DNA of 64,000 nucleotides from Myxococcales bacterium 68-20 (GCA_001899635.1 MKVQ01000043.1:305869-369868), one strand, 5' to 3'; shown: positions 35,316 through 44,635, numbered from the stretch's first letter. Made by a program: numbers and translations. Notes: generated by a model from the sequence alone, not told the origin.

Positions 35316-37082
35316 TCAGCGGAACGGACCGCCCGCCACGAGGCCGCCGAGCGCTCGACGCAGGCTCACCGCCAGCTCGACCGTGGGCATCGCAGTCTGA
35401 GGGTCCGACAGCTTGCCTTCGAGCTCGAGCGAGAGCGAGCGCGGCTCGACCTGGATGCTCTTCACGCGCGCCTGGAGCTCGCGCCACGTCTCACGTGCCG
35501 CCGGCGAGAGCGCGGGATCCTCGATGCTCGACGGAGGCGTGTCGAGCGGCGGATCGATCGCGACGATGACGGAGGTCCCCAGGTGAAGCCCCGCGCGCGC
35601 CCAGACCGAGCCGATCTGGACCGCGCTCGTGCCGACCTGCGCGTCGTGGATCCACATCCGTCCGAGCTCGAGGCGACCGCGCAGGCGCAAGGCCATCGCC
35701 TCCCATGCGGGTACGTCCGCCGCGAACATCGCCGGGGCTGGCACCTGCTCGAGCGCCTGGTCGAGCTTCCCCGCCGCCTCGAGGACGCTCCGCACGAAGC
35801 CTAGGACCGCCTCCGTCGCATGCGACGCGCCACGGACCGCAAGCCGCCCTCCGTCGTCGACGACCTTCGCGGCCTCGAAGCCGACGAGCGCCCCCAGCAC
35901 CGCAGGATTGACGAGCGCTCTCGCTTGTACGTGCTCGCGCGCTCGAGCGCAGAAGCGCGCATCGATCGCGTCGTCACCGGACTTCACGACGTCCATCGTG
36001 AGGGCGTCGCCCCAGCGCCGCTTGCTCAGGTCCAGATCGAGACCGGCATTCGGCCACGCCAGCGTCGCGACGAGCCAGTAGTCATCGTGATGTTCGGCGG
36101 TGATCCCGAAGGCGACCTTGCCTCGGCGGCCGATCATGCGCATCCCGTCGGGGTCGGTGGCGAGACCGGTCTTGTTCGCGACATTCTGCCAGACGAGCAG
36201 CTGGCGCGCGCGCCCGACCGGTGCGACCCATCCACGCTCCGCGCGCGGCGCTGTCGCATTCGGGCGCACCAGCACGCGCGCGCGGACGGCGATGTCCTGC
36301 CCCCAGGCAACATCGGCGCGAGCCTCGACGTCGGTCGCGACCTTGATCGTGCCGCTGGAGAACGTGGCCGTGGCGTTCTCCGGCATCGAGACGCGAAACG
36401 GGATCGCCGCGCCCTCCGCCGGCGCGCCATCGAGCACGCGGAGCGTGAAACGCTGTCCTTCGCGAACGTCCTGCGACGGCAAGCTGACCGTCTCGGTCTC
36501 GATGAACGAGAGGTCGACTCCGCGGATCCGCTTTCCGCGAAGGTTCTGGACGGAAATCGAGCCGCTCACCACGTCTCCGAGCGCGATCTGGGTGGCGTCG
36601 AGAGAAAGCTCCATGAACGGCTCCTTTCCCCGTGGGCCTTCGCGCGAGGTGACGAAGACCTTCGGGAGCGGGGCGAGCGGCGGGGACGCGGCGAACGCCA
36701 CCGGCACGACGAAGTCCTGCTCGCGATCCGGCCACCACGGGATCGAGACGTGGACCGTGATGGCATACGAGATCGACGTGTCCGGGCCGATGTACGTCGG
36801 CGGCAGGCTCTCCGGGAGCTCGAACTGCGTCTCGAAGCGATGCTCGCCGGGCGACATCGTCATCGACTTCGATCGCCACTCGCGCTCGAAGAACGTGCCC
36901 TCGTGCACCCTCCGCGACTTGCCGGAGCCGATGCCCGCCTTCGTGGTCGCACGAAGACGGATCGCGACGAAGTCGACCGGCGTCTCGCTCTTGGACGTGA
37001 GCACCGCTTCGGCATGCAACCGCTGCCCGGGCGACACGAGCCCCGGGCTCAAGAGGAGCTTCACCTTCGGACGACTGCGCAT
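35316..37082 (-). CDS. Arrestin-like protein
   Basis: This 588-residue protein has an N-terminal half resembling the arrestin/Spo0M fold. SPGQRLHAEAVLTSKSETPVD, HRFETQFELPESLPPTY and SISYAITVHVSIPWWPDR are typical strand pairs. A second beta-sandwich follows (FMELSLDATQIALGDVVSGS, VSMPENATATFSSGTI). The last 250 residues are alpha/beta and unassigned. There is no signal peptide or transmembrane segment. Bacterial arrestin-like proteins are little studied; Spo0M affects sporulation in Bacillus. The gene is 76 bases upstream of the M1 aminopeptidase on the same strand, so they may be cotranscribed. Confidence 0.72.
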   Translation of the reverse strand: MRSRPKVKLLLSPGLVSPGQRLHAEAVLTSKSETPVDFVAIRLRATTKAGIGSGKSRRVHEGTFFEREWRSKSMTMSPGEHRFETQFELPESLPPTYIGPDTSISYAITVHVSIPWWPDREQDFVVPVAFAASPPLAPLPKVFVTSREGPRGKEPFMELSLDATQIALGDVVSGSISVQNLRGKRIRGVDLSFIETETVSLPSQDVREGQRFTLRVLDGAPAEGAAIPFRVSMPENATATFSSGTIKVATDVEARADVAWGQDIAVRARVLVRPNATAPRAERGWVAPVGRARQLLVWQNVANKTGLATDPDGMRMIGRRGKVAFGITAEHHDDYWLVATLAWPNAGLDLDLSKRRWGDALTMDVVKSGDDAIDARFCARAREHVQARALVNPAVLGALVGFEAAKVVDDGGRLAVRGASHATEAVLGFVRSVLEAAGKLDQALEQVPAPAMFAADVPAWEAMALRLRGRLELGRMWIHDAQVGTSAVQIGSVWARAGLHLGTSVIVAIDPPLDTPPSSIEDPALSPAARETWRELQARVKSIQVEPRSLSLELEGKLSDPQTAMPTVELAVSLRRALGGLVAGGPFR

Positions 37083-37235
37083 GCAGGGGTCCGGTCAGTC
37101 TGCGCTCACGCGACCGAAGACGCCAGCGGAGCGCGAGAGCACATCGTGCTCGAGCGCTATGTATGTTCGGAACGAGTTCTCGGAGGTCGACGGCCGCGCT
37201 CATCGGCGTGGTGACGGCCGGCAGCGGACCGGCGC

Positions 37236-38252
37236 TCAGAACGCGAAGCCGCACGTGAGCACGCCTTCGACGCGCATGGCGGACGGGCGGTGGAGCCGCC
37301 GCAAGCCCTCCGCGGCGGACACGACGGCGAACGACGGCTGGAGGAGCGACGGTCCTGCGCGAACGTCGAGGCCGAGCTGAATCGGTCGCGCGGGCCACCA
37401 CGCGGTGCCGAGGCCGAGGAACGGAACCGCTTCGGCGCGCACCGCGTTCGTCGTCGCCCCGCCTTCGCCGCGGGCCCGGATGGCGTCGAGGTCGACCCCC
37501 GCGCACACGCGCGACGTGAAGGTCGCCGCGCGCGCCAGAGGAAACGCTCGGCAGAGATCGCCCCCCACACCGATCGCATCGAACGTCGCTCCAAGCGAGC
37601 CCAGGAGCTCCTGTCGAAGCACCGCGGCGCGCAGGGAGAGCCGAGCGCTCCACGGACCGAGCTCGTAGCTTCCGGCTGCCGTCGGCCCCCACGCGAGCGA
37701 CGGCAGGAGGCCCGCCGCGGTCCACGTCCCTACGCTCACGATGAAGCGAGAGCTCGGCTCCTCGCTTGGCCCCGACGGCTGCGGTCGCGGCGGCAGGCCG
37801 ATCGGCGCCGACGACGTGGCCCCCCCCGGCTCGGGTGTCCACGCGGGAGATGGCACGACCTCGGCGATCTCGTCGCTGCGCGCCGGCGCCGTCGTCCGGA
37901 TCGCCGCGAGCGCCACGAGGAGCGCCGACGCCCGCGCGAGCTCCGCACAGGTGTCGGCCTCGAGCGTACGCTCGCCAGCTCCGCCGATCGTCCGGGTTCG
38001 AATCCAGACTCGCCACGGATCGCCGGGCGCGGCGGGTGGCTCGATCTCCGCCCACGCGAGCACCGGATCGACGGCCGCGGCGCGCGCCATCTCGCGCTCT
38101 ACGCGCGCGATGACGCTCTTCGCGTCCGGACAGCCCGGCACGCTCGGCCAATCGACGCGCACCCTCGCCGGCGCGGCGCGCGCGCTCATCGTGAACGACG
38201 TGACGGCGAGGGCGACGCCGATCGACGCGACGCCCCGGACGAGTCCGACCAT
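37236..38252 (-). CDS. Locus C: exported GCP-motif protein
   Basis: This 338-residue protein has a signal peptide ending TMSARA. The mature part opens with WPSVPGCPDAKSVIARVEREM, the motif shared with 24653-25711 and 51184-52185. CAELARASALLVALAAI and a Pro-rich linker follow, then a beta-rich C-terminal half ending in CGFAF, consistent with an outer-membrane barrel. Unlike its two relatives it lies after the sigma/anti-sigma genes, downstream of the vWA lipoprotein gene. The family name is unknown to me. Confidence 0.75.
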   Translation of the reverse strand: MVGLVRGVASIGVALAVTSFTMSARAAPARVRVDWPSVPGCPDAKSVIARVEREMARAAAVDPVLAWAEIEPPAAPGDPWRVWIRTRTIGGAGERTLEADTCAELARASALLVALAAIRTTAPARSDEIAEVVPSPAWTPEPGGATSSAPIGLPPRPQPSGPSEEPSSRFIVSVGTWTAAGLLPSLAWGPTAAGSYELGPWSARLSLRAAVLRQELLGSLGATFDAIGVGGDLCRAFPLARAATFTSRVCAGVDLDAIRARGEGGATTNAVRAEAVPFLGLGTAWWPARPIQLGLDVRAGPSLLQPSFAVVSAAEGLRRLHRPSAMRVEGVLTCGFAF

Positions 38253-38364
38253 GGCGCATCAATCTAGATGAAACGGCGGGGAGCGTCGCCGCCGCGCGCG
38301 TCGCATCGTCGAGGCGCGGGCCCCCGCGTTCTCGTCTTCCTCGACGGGCGCAGGGGCGCGTCCA

Positions 38365-39633
38365 CTACTTCAGGTGCACGCAGGCCTTCTTGACGGACTC
38401 GAGCGTGCCGTCGAGGACGTCGCTGAAGTCCTCGCAGATCTCGCGATGGGTGCCGCGCTCGCCGAACTCGTCGGCGAAGCGCACGAGCGACGCGCCGTAG
38501 CCCGTGAAAGCGAACCAACAGGCCTCCCACGGCGGCGGTTTGTCCGCGCACTCGGCGCACGGGCGCGGGACCGGGTCGGCGATGCAGCCCGGCTCCGGAG
38601 GGGCCGGCGGCCTCGGGCAGGTCTTCTGGCAGCAGCACGGGTCACCACCCGGCACCTGACCGCAGAAGTCCCTCCACTGCATCGTCAGGTTGTTCTCCCA
38701 TCCCACCATCGTGACCGGCTGCGACATGCTCGAGTACCAAGGCGCGACCTGCGAGCCGTTGTGAGTGATCGTGGTCACGACGACGCCCTCCTCGCGCCCG
38801 CACTTGAGCGCGAGCAGGCGCTCTCGCCACCCCGGAGCCCGTGCGGGGTCGAGCTCGTTCGCCGATTCGCCTGCGTCGCTCACGATCACGACGACGAGCA
38901 GCGCGTCGTCGCGCAAGAAGCCTTCGTTGCAGCCCCCCTCGCGCGACTCCACCTCGAGCGCGGCGAGCATCGCGCCGATCGGTCGCTCGTCTCCGTCACC
39001 GACGGTCCCGACGGCGGCGCTGCACAAGAAGCGCTCCTCCACGTCGTCGTCTTGGGACGTGAGGTAGCGGCGCCCGTTCGGGAAGTTGCAGTTGCGGTTC
39101 GAGGTGTTCCTCCCTACCGGATAGACGACCCCCGCGCCGAGCGTGACGTCGCAGGTGCCGCGCGCGGCGATCGAGGCGCATGAGAAGCCCTCGCAGATGT
39201 TCGCGCTGCCGACCGATCCGTCGTACTCGGGGTTCGGGCAGCCGCTCGCGCACCTCCGCTCGTAGCCCGAGGCGTCGCTGTCGACGACCATCAGGTGGAA
39301 GTCGACGTCCTTGAGCTGCGTCGTGACTTGATTCAAGAACGCCGGGAACGCCTCCTTCAGCCTCTTCTGCGCGCTCCCCATCGACAGCGAGTTGTCGACC
39401 ACGAAGAGGATGTCCACCATGTTGCAGCTGAGCCCCGCGCAGGCGCGATTGCCCGCGTCGGCGCCCGCCTCCGGGGGAGGCGGGATGAAGCCCGGCTCGG
39501 ACGGCGGCGGAGGCGCCACGGCGGCGTCGAGATCACTCGCGACGACGACTTCGCTCTGCGCGCAGCTCGCGAGACTGATGAAAGTGGAGAGCCCGGCGAT
39601 TGCCAGAAGGACTATCGGTTGGATTCGTAGCAT
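38365..39633 (-). CDS. Locus C: von Willebrand A-type lipoprotein
   Basis: This 422-residue lipoprotein has the lipobox SLASC (Cys24) and a Pro/Asp-rich linker. The vWA domain begins with VDILFVVDNSLSMGSAQKRL, whose DxSxS metal-ion site is intact. VIVSDAGES provides a later metal-loop Asp. It is rich in cysteine (CQKTCPRPPAPPEPGC, CAECADK), suggesting disulfides. It probably binds ligands on the cell surface. AGGTGCG precedes ATG 39633. It overlaps the anti-sigma-like gene by 22 bases. It takes the place occupied by the lipoprotein set in modules A and B. Confidence 0.87.
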   Translation of the reverse strand: MLRIQPIVLLAIAGLSTFISLASCAQSEVVVASDLDAAVAPPPPSEPGFIPPPPEAGADAGNRACAGLSCNMVDILFVVDNSLSMGSAQKRLKEAFPAFLNQVTTQLKDVDFHLMVVDSDASGYERRCASGCPNPEYDGSVGSANICEGFSCASIAARGTCDVTLGAGVVYPVGRNTSNRNCNFPNGRRYLTSQDDDVEERFLCSAAVGTVGDGDERPIGAMLAALEVESREGGCNEGFLRDDALLVVVIVSDAGESANELDPARAPGWRERLLALKCGREEGVVVTTITHNGSQVAPWYSSMSQPVTMVGWENNLTMQWRDFCGQVPGGDPCCCQKTCPRPPAPPEPGCIADPVPRPCAECADKPPPWEACWFAFTGYGASLVRFADEFGERGTHREICEDFSDVLDGTLESVKKACVHLK

Positions 39634-40352
39634 GACGATCGCACCTGCAGGGCGAGTGGCGAGTTGGGGTGGGAAGAAAGAAACCGAGAAGCGAGAGCGC
39701 ACGCCTCCTCGCGGCGACCGAGCGCCGCGAGCGCCACGACGCGTTGGGCGTCGAACTCGGGACCGAGGACGCCGCGAGGGAACTCGCGCGCGTGCTGGTC
39801 GGCGAGAGTGAGCGCGCGCGACGGACGGCCCGCGCGGATCGCCGCGCTCGTCTCGGCGAGGAGCGCGACCTCGACGTCGAGCGTGCCGGCGCCGCGCGCG
39901 GCCTTCACCGATGAAAGCGCCGAAGGCACGGCGGGCCGCTGTGGGGGCTCGTTCATCGTCGGGAGCGCGACGGGCTCGCCCGACGGCGGCGGATCGTCGG
40001 GCGGGGGCTGCGGCTCGCTCGGAGGGACGTCTGGCGCGGCGGCGTTCGACCCGATCGTCGAGACGACCGCGGTTTCGCCGGACGTGTCCACGAACGTGCC
40101 GGTCGTCGCGGAGAGTCCAGCGACCGAGATCGCGACAGCCGCCACGTTGACGAAGCGCGGGAACCTGTACCGCGGAACGGGAGCGGCGGCGTCCGAGGTC
40201 TGGAGCGAGCTCGACATCGCGGCCGGCAGGTGACGCTTCCACGAGACCTTCGGGGACAAGCCCGCTCTTACGCGCAGCGCATCGTCCGGCTTCGGCGCAC
40301 CGAGCCCATCGGCTGATCGAAGGAACTGTTCGAACTCGTCGTCGGAGCTCAT
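39612..40352 (-). CDS. Locus C: membrane anti-sigma-like protein
   Basis: This 246-residue protein overlaps the sigma gene by four bases. A cytoplasmic N-terminal part (DDEFEQFLRSADGLGAP) precedes one transmembrane segment near residue 80 (FVNVAAVAISVAGLSATTG). A Pro-rich stalk leads to a TPR-like C-terminus (EACALASRFLSSHPNSPLA), matching the relatives at 23262 and 49738. No zinc anti-sigma motif is visible. Assignment rests on position, topology and the shared C-terminus. Confidence 0.76.
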   Translation of the reverse strand: MSSDDEFEQFLRSADGLGAPKPDDALRVRAGLSPKVSWKRHLPAAMSSSLQTSDAAAPVPRYRFPRFVNVAAVAISVAGLSATTGTFVDTSGETAVVSTIGSNAAAPDVPPSEPQPPPDDPPPSGEPVALPTMNEPPQRPAVPSALSSVKAARGAGTLDVEVALLAETSAAIRAGRPSRALTLADQHAREFPRGVLGPEFDAQRVVALAALGRREEACALASRFLSSHPNSPLALQVRSSCYESNR

Positions 40353-40888
40353 CGTAACCTCCAGGCGTCCCGTGCCTTGGCGCGCTCCCACGCCGCGCGA
40401 ACCTGCTCTCGTGCGTGCCGGAGGCGTGAAGCCACCGTGTTGCTGCTGACGCCGAGCAGATGACCGATCTCGGTCGCGTTGAGCCCTTCGAGCTCAGCCA
40501 TGACGAAGACCTCTCGTTTCTCGTCGTCGAGATCATCGAGGATCGACTGGAGGAGCGTGATGGCCTCGCTCTGCGTGGCCGCCGCCTCGGGGTGGACCCC
40601 TTCGGCGGCGATGGCGTCGACCTCGGCATCACCGTCGCCGGCGGGGCGGCTGCCCCGCCGGCGACGAAAGTTGGACACGACCCGGTACGTAACCGCGAAG
40701 ATCCAGCTTCGCAGCGACGACCGGCCTTCGAAGTCGTCGAGACGCTTGTAGAGCGTGAGGAACACCTCCTGAACGACGTCGTCCAGGCTGTGATGAGGCA
40801 CCCCGAAACGGGCCGCCCACCTCCAGACGAGCGGGAAGTACCGCTCGTAGAGCCCAAGAAAGTCAGGACTCTCCTCGCTCGTGTCCAT
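40349..40888 (-). CDS. Locus C: ECF-type sigma factor
   Basis: This is a 179-residue sigma factor if started at ATG 40888. Region 2 has LYERYFPLVWRWAARFG and SLDDVVQEVFLTLYKRL; region 4 has EKREVFVMAELEGLNATEIG and SSNTVASRLRHARE. A GTG at 40942 would add 18 residues. It is followed by the overlapping anti-sigma-like gene and then the vWA and GCP-motif genes. It is similar in plan to those of modules A and B but differs clearly in sequence (VWRWAARFGVPH instead of VWRLLRRLGLSP). Confidence 0.9.
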   Translation of the reverse strand: MDTSEESPDFLGLYERYFPLVWRWAARFGVPHHSLDDVVQEVFLTLYKRLDDFEGRSSLRSWIFAVTYRVVSNFRRRRGSRPAGDGDAEVDAIAAEGVHPEAAATQSEAITLLQSILDDLDDEKREVFVMAELEGLNATEIGHLLGVSSNTVASRLRHAREQVRAAWERAKARDAWRLR

Positions 40889-41191
40889 TTCCGCGCGCCC
40901 GCTCCCCGACTCCGACACCACGGCGCGCGCAACAGCCTGCACGTCATCATAGGTGTCGCCCCAGAGGACAGGTCGTCAAAGAAAGTGAGCGGTCACGCCT
41001 GGACGGGTCCGGACGCGTGGGCGCCCCCCGCCACCGACGTCGGCCCGACCCAGGTGTGGAGGGGCTCGCAGACCTCGCTCCCATGCATCGAAAGATCCGC
41101 CGACCTTGGCGCAAGCGGCGCCCTTCTCCGAAGGGCAGCGCGTAGTAGGTAGACGCCATTGGATTGTCCAACATCCTCCCGAGGCCACACC
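40889..41191. other. Divergent intergenic region, no gene seen
   Basis: 303 bases lie between the locus C sigma gene and the 41192 lipoprotein gene. They must contain both promoters. I see no convincing -35/-10 pair, hairpin or small gene. Confidence 0.6.
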
Positions 41192-41755
41192 ATGCTCATT
41201 CGTCCCTTCGCCTTCGCGCTCGCCTCCGTTGCCTGCTCACTCGCGTCTCTCGGATGCGGAGGCGGCCCTCCCGCTGCGAAGGCCACGCCCCCCAAGGTCG
41301 AGCCCGCGATCGATGCGCCGTCCGCGCTGGCTGACGCCGCCAGGGCTCTGGCAGGGACATGGCGCTGTAGCGGATCGGTCTACGGGCCCGATGGAGCGGC
41401 TGCAAGTGAGGTCACCGTCGACGTGAGGCTCGACGGCGGCCTCGACGAGGCATGGCTGCAGACCGTGTTTGCGGTGGCGTCGGGCAAGTACAAGTACAAG
41501 TTCACCTCGTACCGCACGTTCGACTCATCATCGAGCAAGTGGGTGAACGTCATCGTCGACAACCTACGCGGTCACGCCGTGTCTCGGTCCACGGACGGTG
41601 TCACGTGGACCGGCGACTCGAGCGGTCCCATCGGCACGATGAAGATCAGGGACACCGAGACCATCGTCGCGCCCGGCAAGGTGAAGATGGTCGGCCAATA
41701 CTCGCTGGATGGCAGCAACTGGAGCACCGGGTACGATCTGTCCTGTGACAAGTGA
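41192..41755 (+). CDS. Lipoprotein with DUF1579-like beta-barrel
   Basis: This 187-residue lipoprotein has the lipobox SLGC (LASLGC) and a Pro/Ala linker. The folded part (LAGTWRCSGSVYGPDG, WLQTVFAVASGKYKYKF, KVKMVGQYSLDGSNW) resembles small lipocalin-like DUF1579/THAP4-type barrels. They contain a conserved GxW near the start. Ligand unknown. ATG 41192 was chosen because the signal peptide starts there. It lies upstream of the AraC-type regulator, with a 24-bp duplication between them. Confidence 0.75.
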   Translation: MLIRPFAFALASVACSLASLGCGGGPPAAKATPPKVEPAIDAPSALADAARALAGTWRCSGSVYGPDGAAASEVTVDVRLDGGLDEAWLQTVFAVASGKYKYKFTSYRTFDSSSSKWVNVIVDNLRGHAVSRSTDGVTWTGDSSGPIGTMKIRDTETIVAPGKVKMVGQYSLDGSNWSTGYDLSCDK

Positions 41756-41817
41756 GCGACCGAGCACCTCGTGCCCCGTCATCGGCGTGTCCGGGAGCGG
41801 CCGGGCGGCCACCCACT

Positions 41818-41865
41818 CGTCGCCGTCGCAGCGCGACCGAGCGTCGCCGTCGCAGCGCGACCGAG
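41818..41865. repeat. Perfect 24-bp tandem duplication before a regulator gene
   Basis: The unit CGTCGCCGTCGCAGCGCGACCGAG-type sequence (24 bp; first 20 bases CGTCGCCGTCGCAGCGCGAC) is present at 41818-41841 and 41842-41865. It lies in the 194-bp gap upstream of the AraC-family gene. Each unit contains the small palindrome GTCGC-AG-CGCGAC. It may be an iteron-like operator or a chance slippage. Confidence 0.8.
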
Positions 41866-41949
41866 TGTCGTCGGTCTGCGCGGGACATCTCGTAGCCGAC
41901 ACCTCGACGTACGTGCGGGAGCTTCCGCCGAGCAGAGAGAAGGGCTCTC

Positions 41950-42780
41950 GTGGTTGACTCGAGGCCGTCGCCCTCGCACTCGCGACCGGTCTGGGTCGAG
42001 CGCTTCACGAAGGAGTCGAGCTCCCGACCATCGCCGTCCACCATCCACGAGCACGCGGCGCTCGCGCTCGTGACCGAAGGTCATGCGGTGGTCGAACTGA
42101 GGGACCGGTTCGAGGTGCAGGCTGGCGACGTGCTGCTCGTCCCGGCGGGAGAGAGGCACCGCTTCATTCGAAACTCACGCACCACAGCCTTCGGCGTCGG
42201 CTTCTGTGCTCCGTGTTATGCGCCGTCCGAGCTGGCGAGTCTCCTCGATCCATTCGAGCGGGCGCGCTCCGGCGCCTCCCCGGTCGTTCACCTTCCGACC
42301 GAGCGGCACGAACATGTGGCGCGGCTGATTGCCGAGTTGGGCGCCGAGACCCACGCGGACCGGACGCATCGGAGGCTCGTTCAGAAGAGCCTTCTCGCGT
42401 TGGTGCTCGCCGAGGTGACGCGCACCGCGAGCGTAGCACCGGCCGCAAACCTCCAGCCCGGCGTCGTGGCCGAGGCGCTCCACTTCATCGAGCGCATGTG
42501 CCTCGAGCCCATCTCGCTCTCGGACGTTGCACGCGCGGTCGGCAAGTCACCATCGTACGTCACGACGGCGCTCAAGCAGGCGACCGGGAAGAGCGTCGTG
42601 GAGTGGATCATCGCTGGACGCCTCTCCGAGGCGCGCAATCGCCTGCTCCACACCGACGAGATCGTCGAGGTGATCGCGGAGCGTGTCGGGTACGCAGACG
42701 CAACGCATCTCATTCGCCTGTTCCGCCGCACCCACGGTGTCACCCCAGCCGCGTGGAGGCATCAACAGCGACGTCGCTGA
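41950..42780 (+). CDS. AraC-family transcriptional regulator
   Basis: This 276-residue regulator has an N-terminal cupin sensor domain (HEHAALALVTEGHAVVEL, GDVLLVPAGERHRF). The C-terminal double helix-turn-helix has PISLSDVARAVGKSPSYVTT and EIVEVIAERVGYADATHLIR, then FRRTHGVTPAAWR, the family signature. The sensor probably binds a small molecule. GTG 41950 is used. The 24-bp repeat upstream could be its own operator, and the lipoprotein gene before it a target (inference). Confidence 0.93.
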   Translation: MVDSRPSPSHSRPVWVERFTKESSSRPSPSTIHEHAALALVTEGHAVVELRDRFEVQAGDVLLVPAGERHRFIRNSRTTAFGVGFCAPCYAPSELASLLDPFERARSGASPVVHLPTERHEHVARLIAELGAETHADRTHRRLVQKSLLALVLAEVTRTASVAPAANLQPGVVAEALHFIERMCLEPISLSDVARAVGKSPSYVTTALKQATGKSVVEWIIAGRLSEARNRLLHTDEIVEVIAERVGYADATHLIRLFRRTHGVTPAAWRHQQRRR

Positions 42781-42806
42781 GCGACGCAGGCGGCTGCAGC
42801 TCGTCG

Positions 42807-44609
42807 TCAATCCACGCGCGGGGGCGGCGCCTGATGAATTGGCCGGAGCCCCGTGCCGCCGACGTAGCCGTAGCTCGCGTACGGAGAGATGCCCCACACG
42901 GTGACCGCGAACGGTCCGGTGCTGTGCGCCTCCTGACGGCCGTAACCGCAGGTCCCCTTGGGAAACGTCTTCCCTCGGTACGCAGCCGTCAGCTGCACCC
43001 AGGCGAACTCGTACTCGCCGCCCGAGCCGAGCGGCATGAACCCGGTGATCTCACCGGCGCACTCGAGCTCGACGGGCGCGAAGCCCTTCGCCGTCTTCCG
43101 CCGCACGATCGTCAGCGTGGTCTCGTCGTATGTGAAGTCGGTGAAGAAGACGTAGCGATCGAGGAACTGATCCGCAGGAGGGACGTTGACGAACTCGGGG
43201 TCGCCGAGCGTCTCCCCCCCTCCAGCCGAGATGCCCGGGTAGGCCGCTCCCGTCATGTACACGTTGACGTGGAACGGATGCTCCGCGTCCTGGCTCTTCA
43301 CGACGAAGACGTCGTCGGTGAAGAAGCTCGCCGACTCCCCCGCCTGCAGCGTCGCGGGAGCGTCGCGCGGTCGCGACGGATCGTACGTGAGGACCGTGCC
43401 GTCGACGGCACCGACGATCGTGTACGGCACCTGCTCGCGGGCGTCCTGCGAGAAGCTCTGGATGCGCGGCTTGTACGGAACGACGGCGTACTCGGTGCCC
43501 CAGTGCGCGAACGGCGGGATCTGCTGATGAAGGGCATCGGCGAACGGCGTGGGCACCGGTACATACGTCGCGAGCGAACCGCCGAAGACGGCCACGGGCT
43601 TGGTGCTCTCGATCGGGCTGCCGGTGAGCGAGGTCTGCGTGAACTGGAGCACCTCGCCCTTCGCGAGCGTCCAGGACTGCGTCGAGCCTGCCGGGGAGCC
43701 CGGGATCCCGGTGCCTGCGACGAGATCGACCCTGGGGCGCATGCTCACCTTCGTGTCGTCCTCGCTCGCGACGATCTGGAGCGTCCGCGGCGCGTGTTCT
43801 CCATGGCCGAAGTTGAACGGGCTCACGGCGATGTAGTTCTGCGTCCACGCGGACGTCGGGAGGAGCAGCGTCCCCGCGGGGACGAACGACTCGGCTCCCC
43901 CATACGGATAGATCGAATATGCGGAGATGGGCGCGTCACTCTTCAGGCGGAACGCCTTCGACCGCCCCGTCCCGCGTCGCACGGCATCGACAGCCAGCGC
44001 CGCCGTGACTCCGAGCGGGCAGTGGATCGAGTCGGTCGTCTCGTCGTCGGCGAGGAACATGACCGCGACCTGGCCCGGGGGCAGCGGCCCCTGAAGGAGC
44101 GTGTAGACCGGCTCGTCGTTCTGCCGCGCCACCGTGTACACGGAGCGCGAGACGTCGATCGTCTCTCCGCCCCAGCCGGCCTCGAAGCTGACGCCGCGGT
44201 CCCACGTGTTCGCGATCAGGGCAGCAAAGCAACCTCCACGCTCGGCTTTGACCTCCGGAGCGACCGTCCAGAAGTCACATCCCACCGACCCCTTCGTCTG
44301 AGTCGCGGCGGTGCACGCGTCGACGCACTTGCCCTGATCCCCACATCCCTGATCGGGATTGCACTGCGCGACGACCTTCTCCTCGCCTTCGCAGCCGTCG
44401 AGCACCTGCTTCAGGTCTCGCGAGCAATGGACGCCACACGTGGGCGGCGCCGTCGCGTCGGGCGCGCCGGCCTCTTCGGGAGCTGAGATGAGCGGGCCGT
44501 TCTGTTCGAATCCACCGTCACGAGCGGAGCACGCGAGGATCGCGCATGCCGCCGCCGTCCCGACGAGGAGAGGAGCGAGGAGCCCGGAAGGGCGCACGGA
44601 GCCGTTCAT
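42807..44609 (-). CDS. Module B: IgGFc-binding-like lipoprotein
   Basis: This 600-residue protein is the counterpart of 16436-18238 and has the same length. The lipobox is AILAC, followed by a linker and a Cys-rich neck (CGVHCSRDLKQVLDGC, CNPDQGCGDQGKCVDAC). The IgGFc-like domain has APISAYSIYPYGGAESF and LPTSAWTQNYIAV. The end is VTVWGISPYASYGYVGG. The gene starts 26 bases after the RCC1 stop, where module A has an overlap. It converges on the AraC-type gene. Role inferred as surface adhesion. Confidence 0.88.
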   Translation of the reverse strand: MNGSVRPSGLLAPLLVGTAAACAILACSARDGGFEQNGPLISAPEEAGAPDATAPPTCGVHCSRDLKQVLDGCEGEEKVVAQCNPDQGCGDQGKCVDACTAATQTKGSVGCDFWTVAPEVKAERGGCFAALIANTWDRGVSFEAGWGGETIDVSRSVYTVARQNDEPVYTLLQGPLPPGQVAVMFLADDETTDSIHCPLGVTAALAVDAVRRGTGRSKAFRLKSDAPISAYSIYPYGGAESFVPAGTLLLPTSAWTQNYIAVSPFNFGHGEHAPRTLQIVASEDDTKVSMRPRVDLVAGTGIPGSPAGSTQSWTLAKGEVLQFTQTSLTGSPIESTKPVAVFGGSLATYVPVPTPFADALHQQIPPFAHWGTEYAVVPYKPRIQSFSQDAREQVPYTIVGAVDGTVLTYDPSRPRDAPATLQAGESASFFTDDVFVVKSQDAEHPFHVNVYMTGAAYPGISAGGGETLGDPEFVNVPPADQFLDRYVFFTDFTYDETTLTIVRRKTAKGFAPVELECAGEITGFMPLGSGGEYEFAWVQLTAAYRGKTFPKGTCGYGRQEAHSTGPFAVTVWGISPYASYGYVGGTGLRPIHQAPPPRVD

Positions 44610-44635
44610 CGACTACGACCTTTCGTACCTGAGGA

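Noticed and set aside
37990..38015. tRNA-like T-loop GGTTCGAATCC
   Set aside because: It lies within the coding region of the GCP-motif protein, and no acceptor, D or anticodon stems can be drawn around it.
42768..42779. AGCGACGTCGCT palindrome at the end of the AraC-type gene
   Set aside because: Short, inside coding sequence, and expected by chance in GC-rich DNA; no terminator shape.
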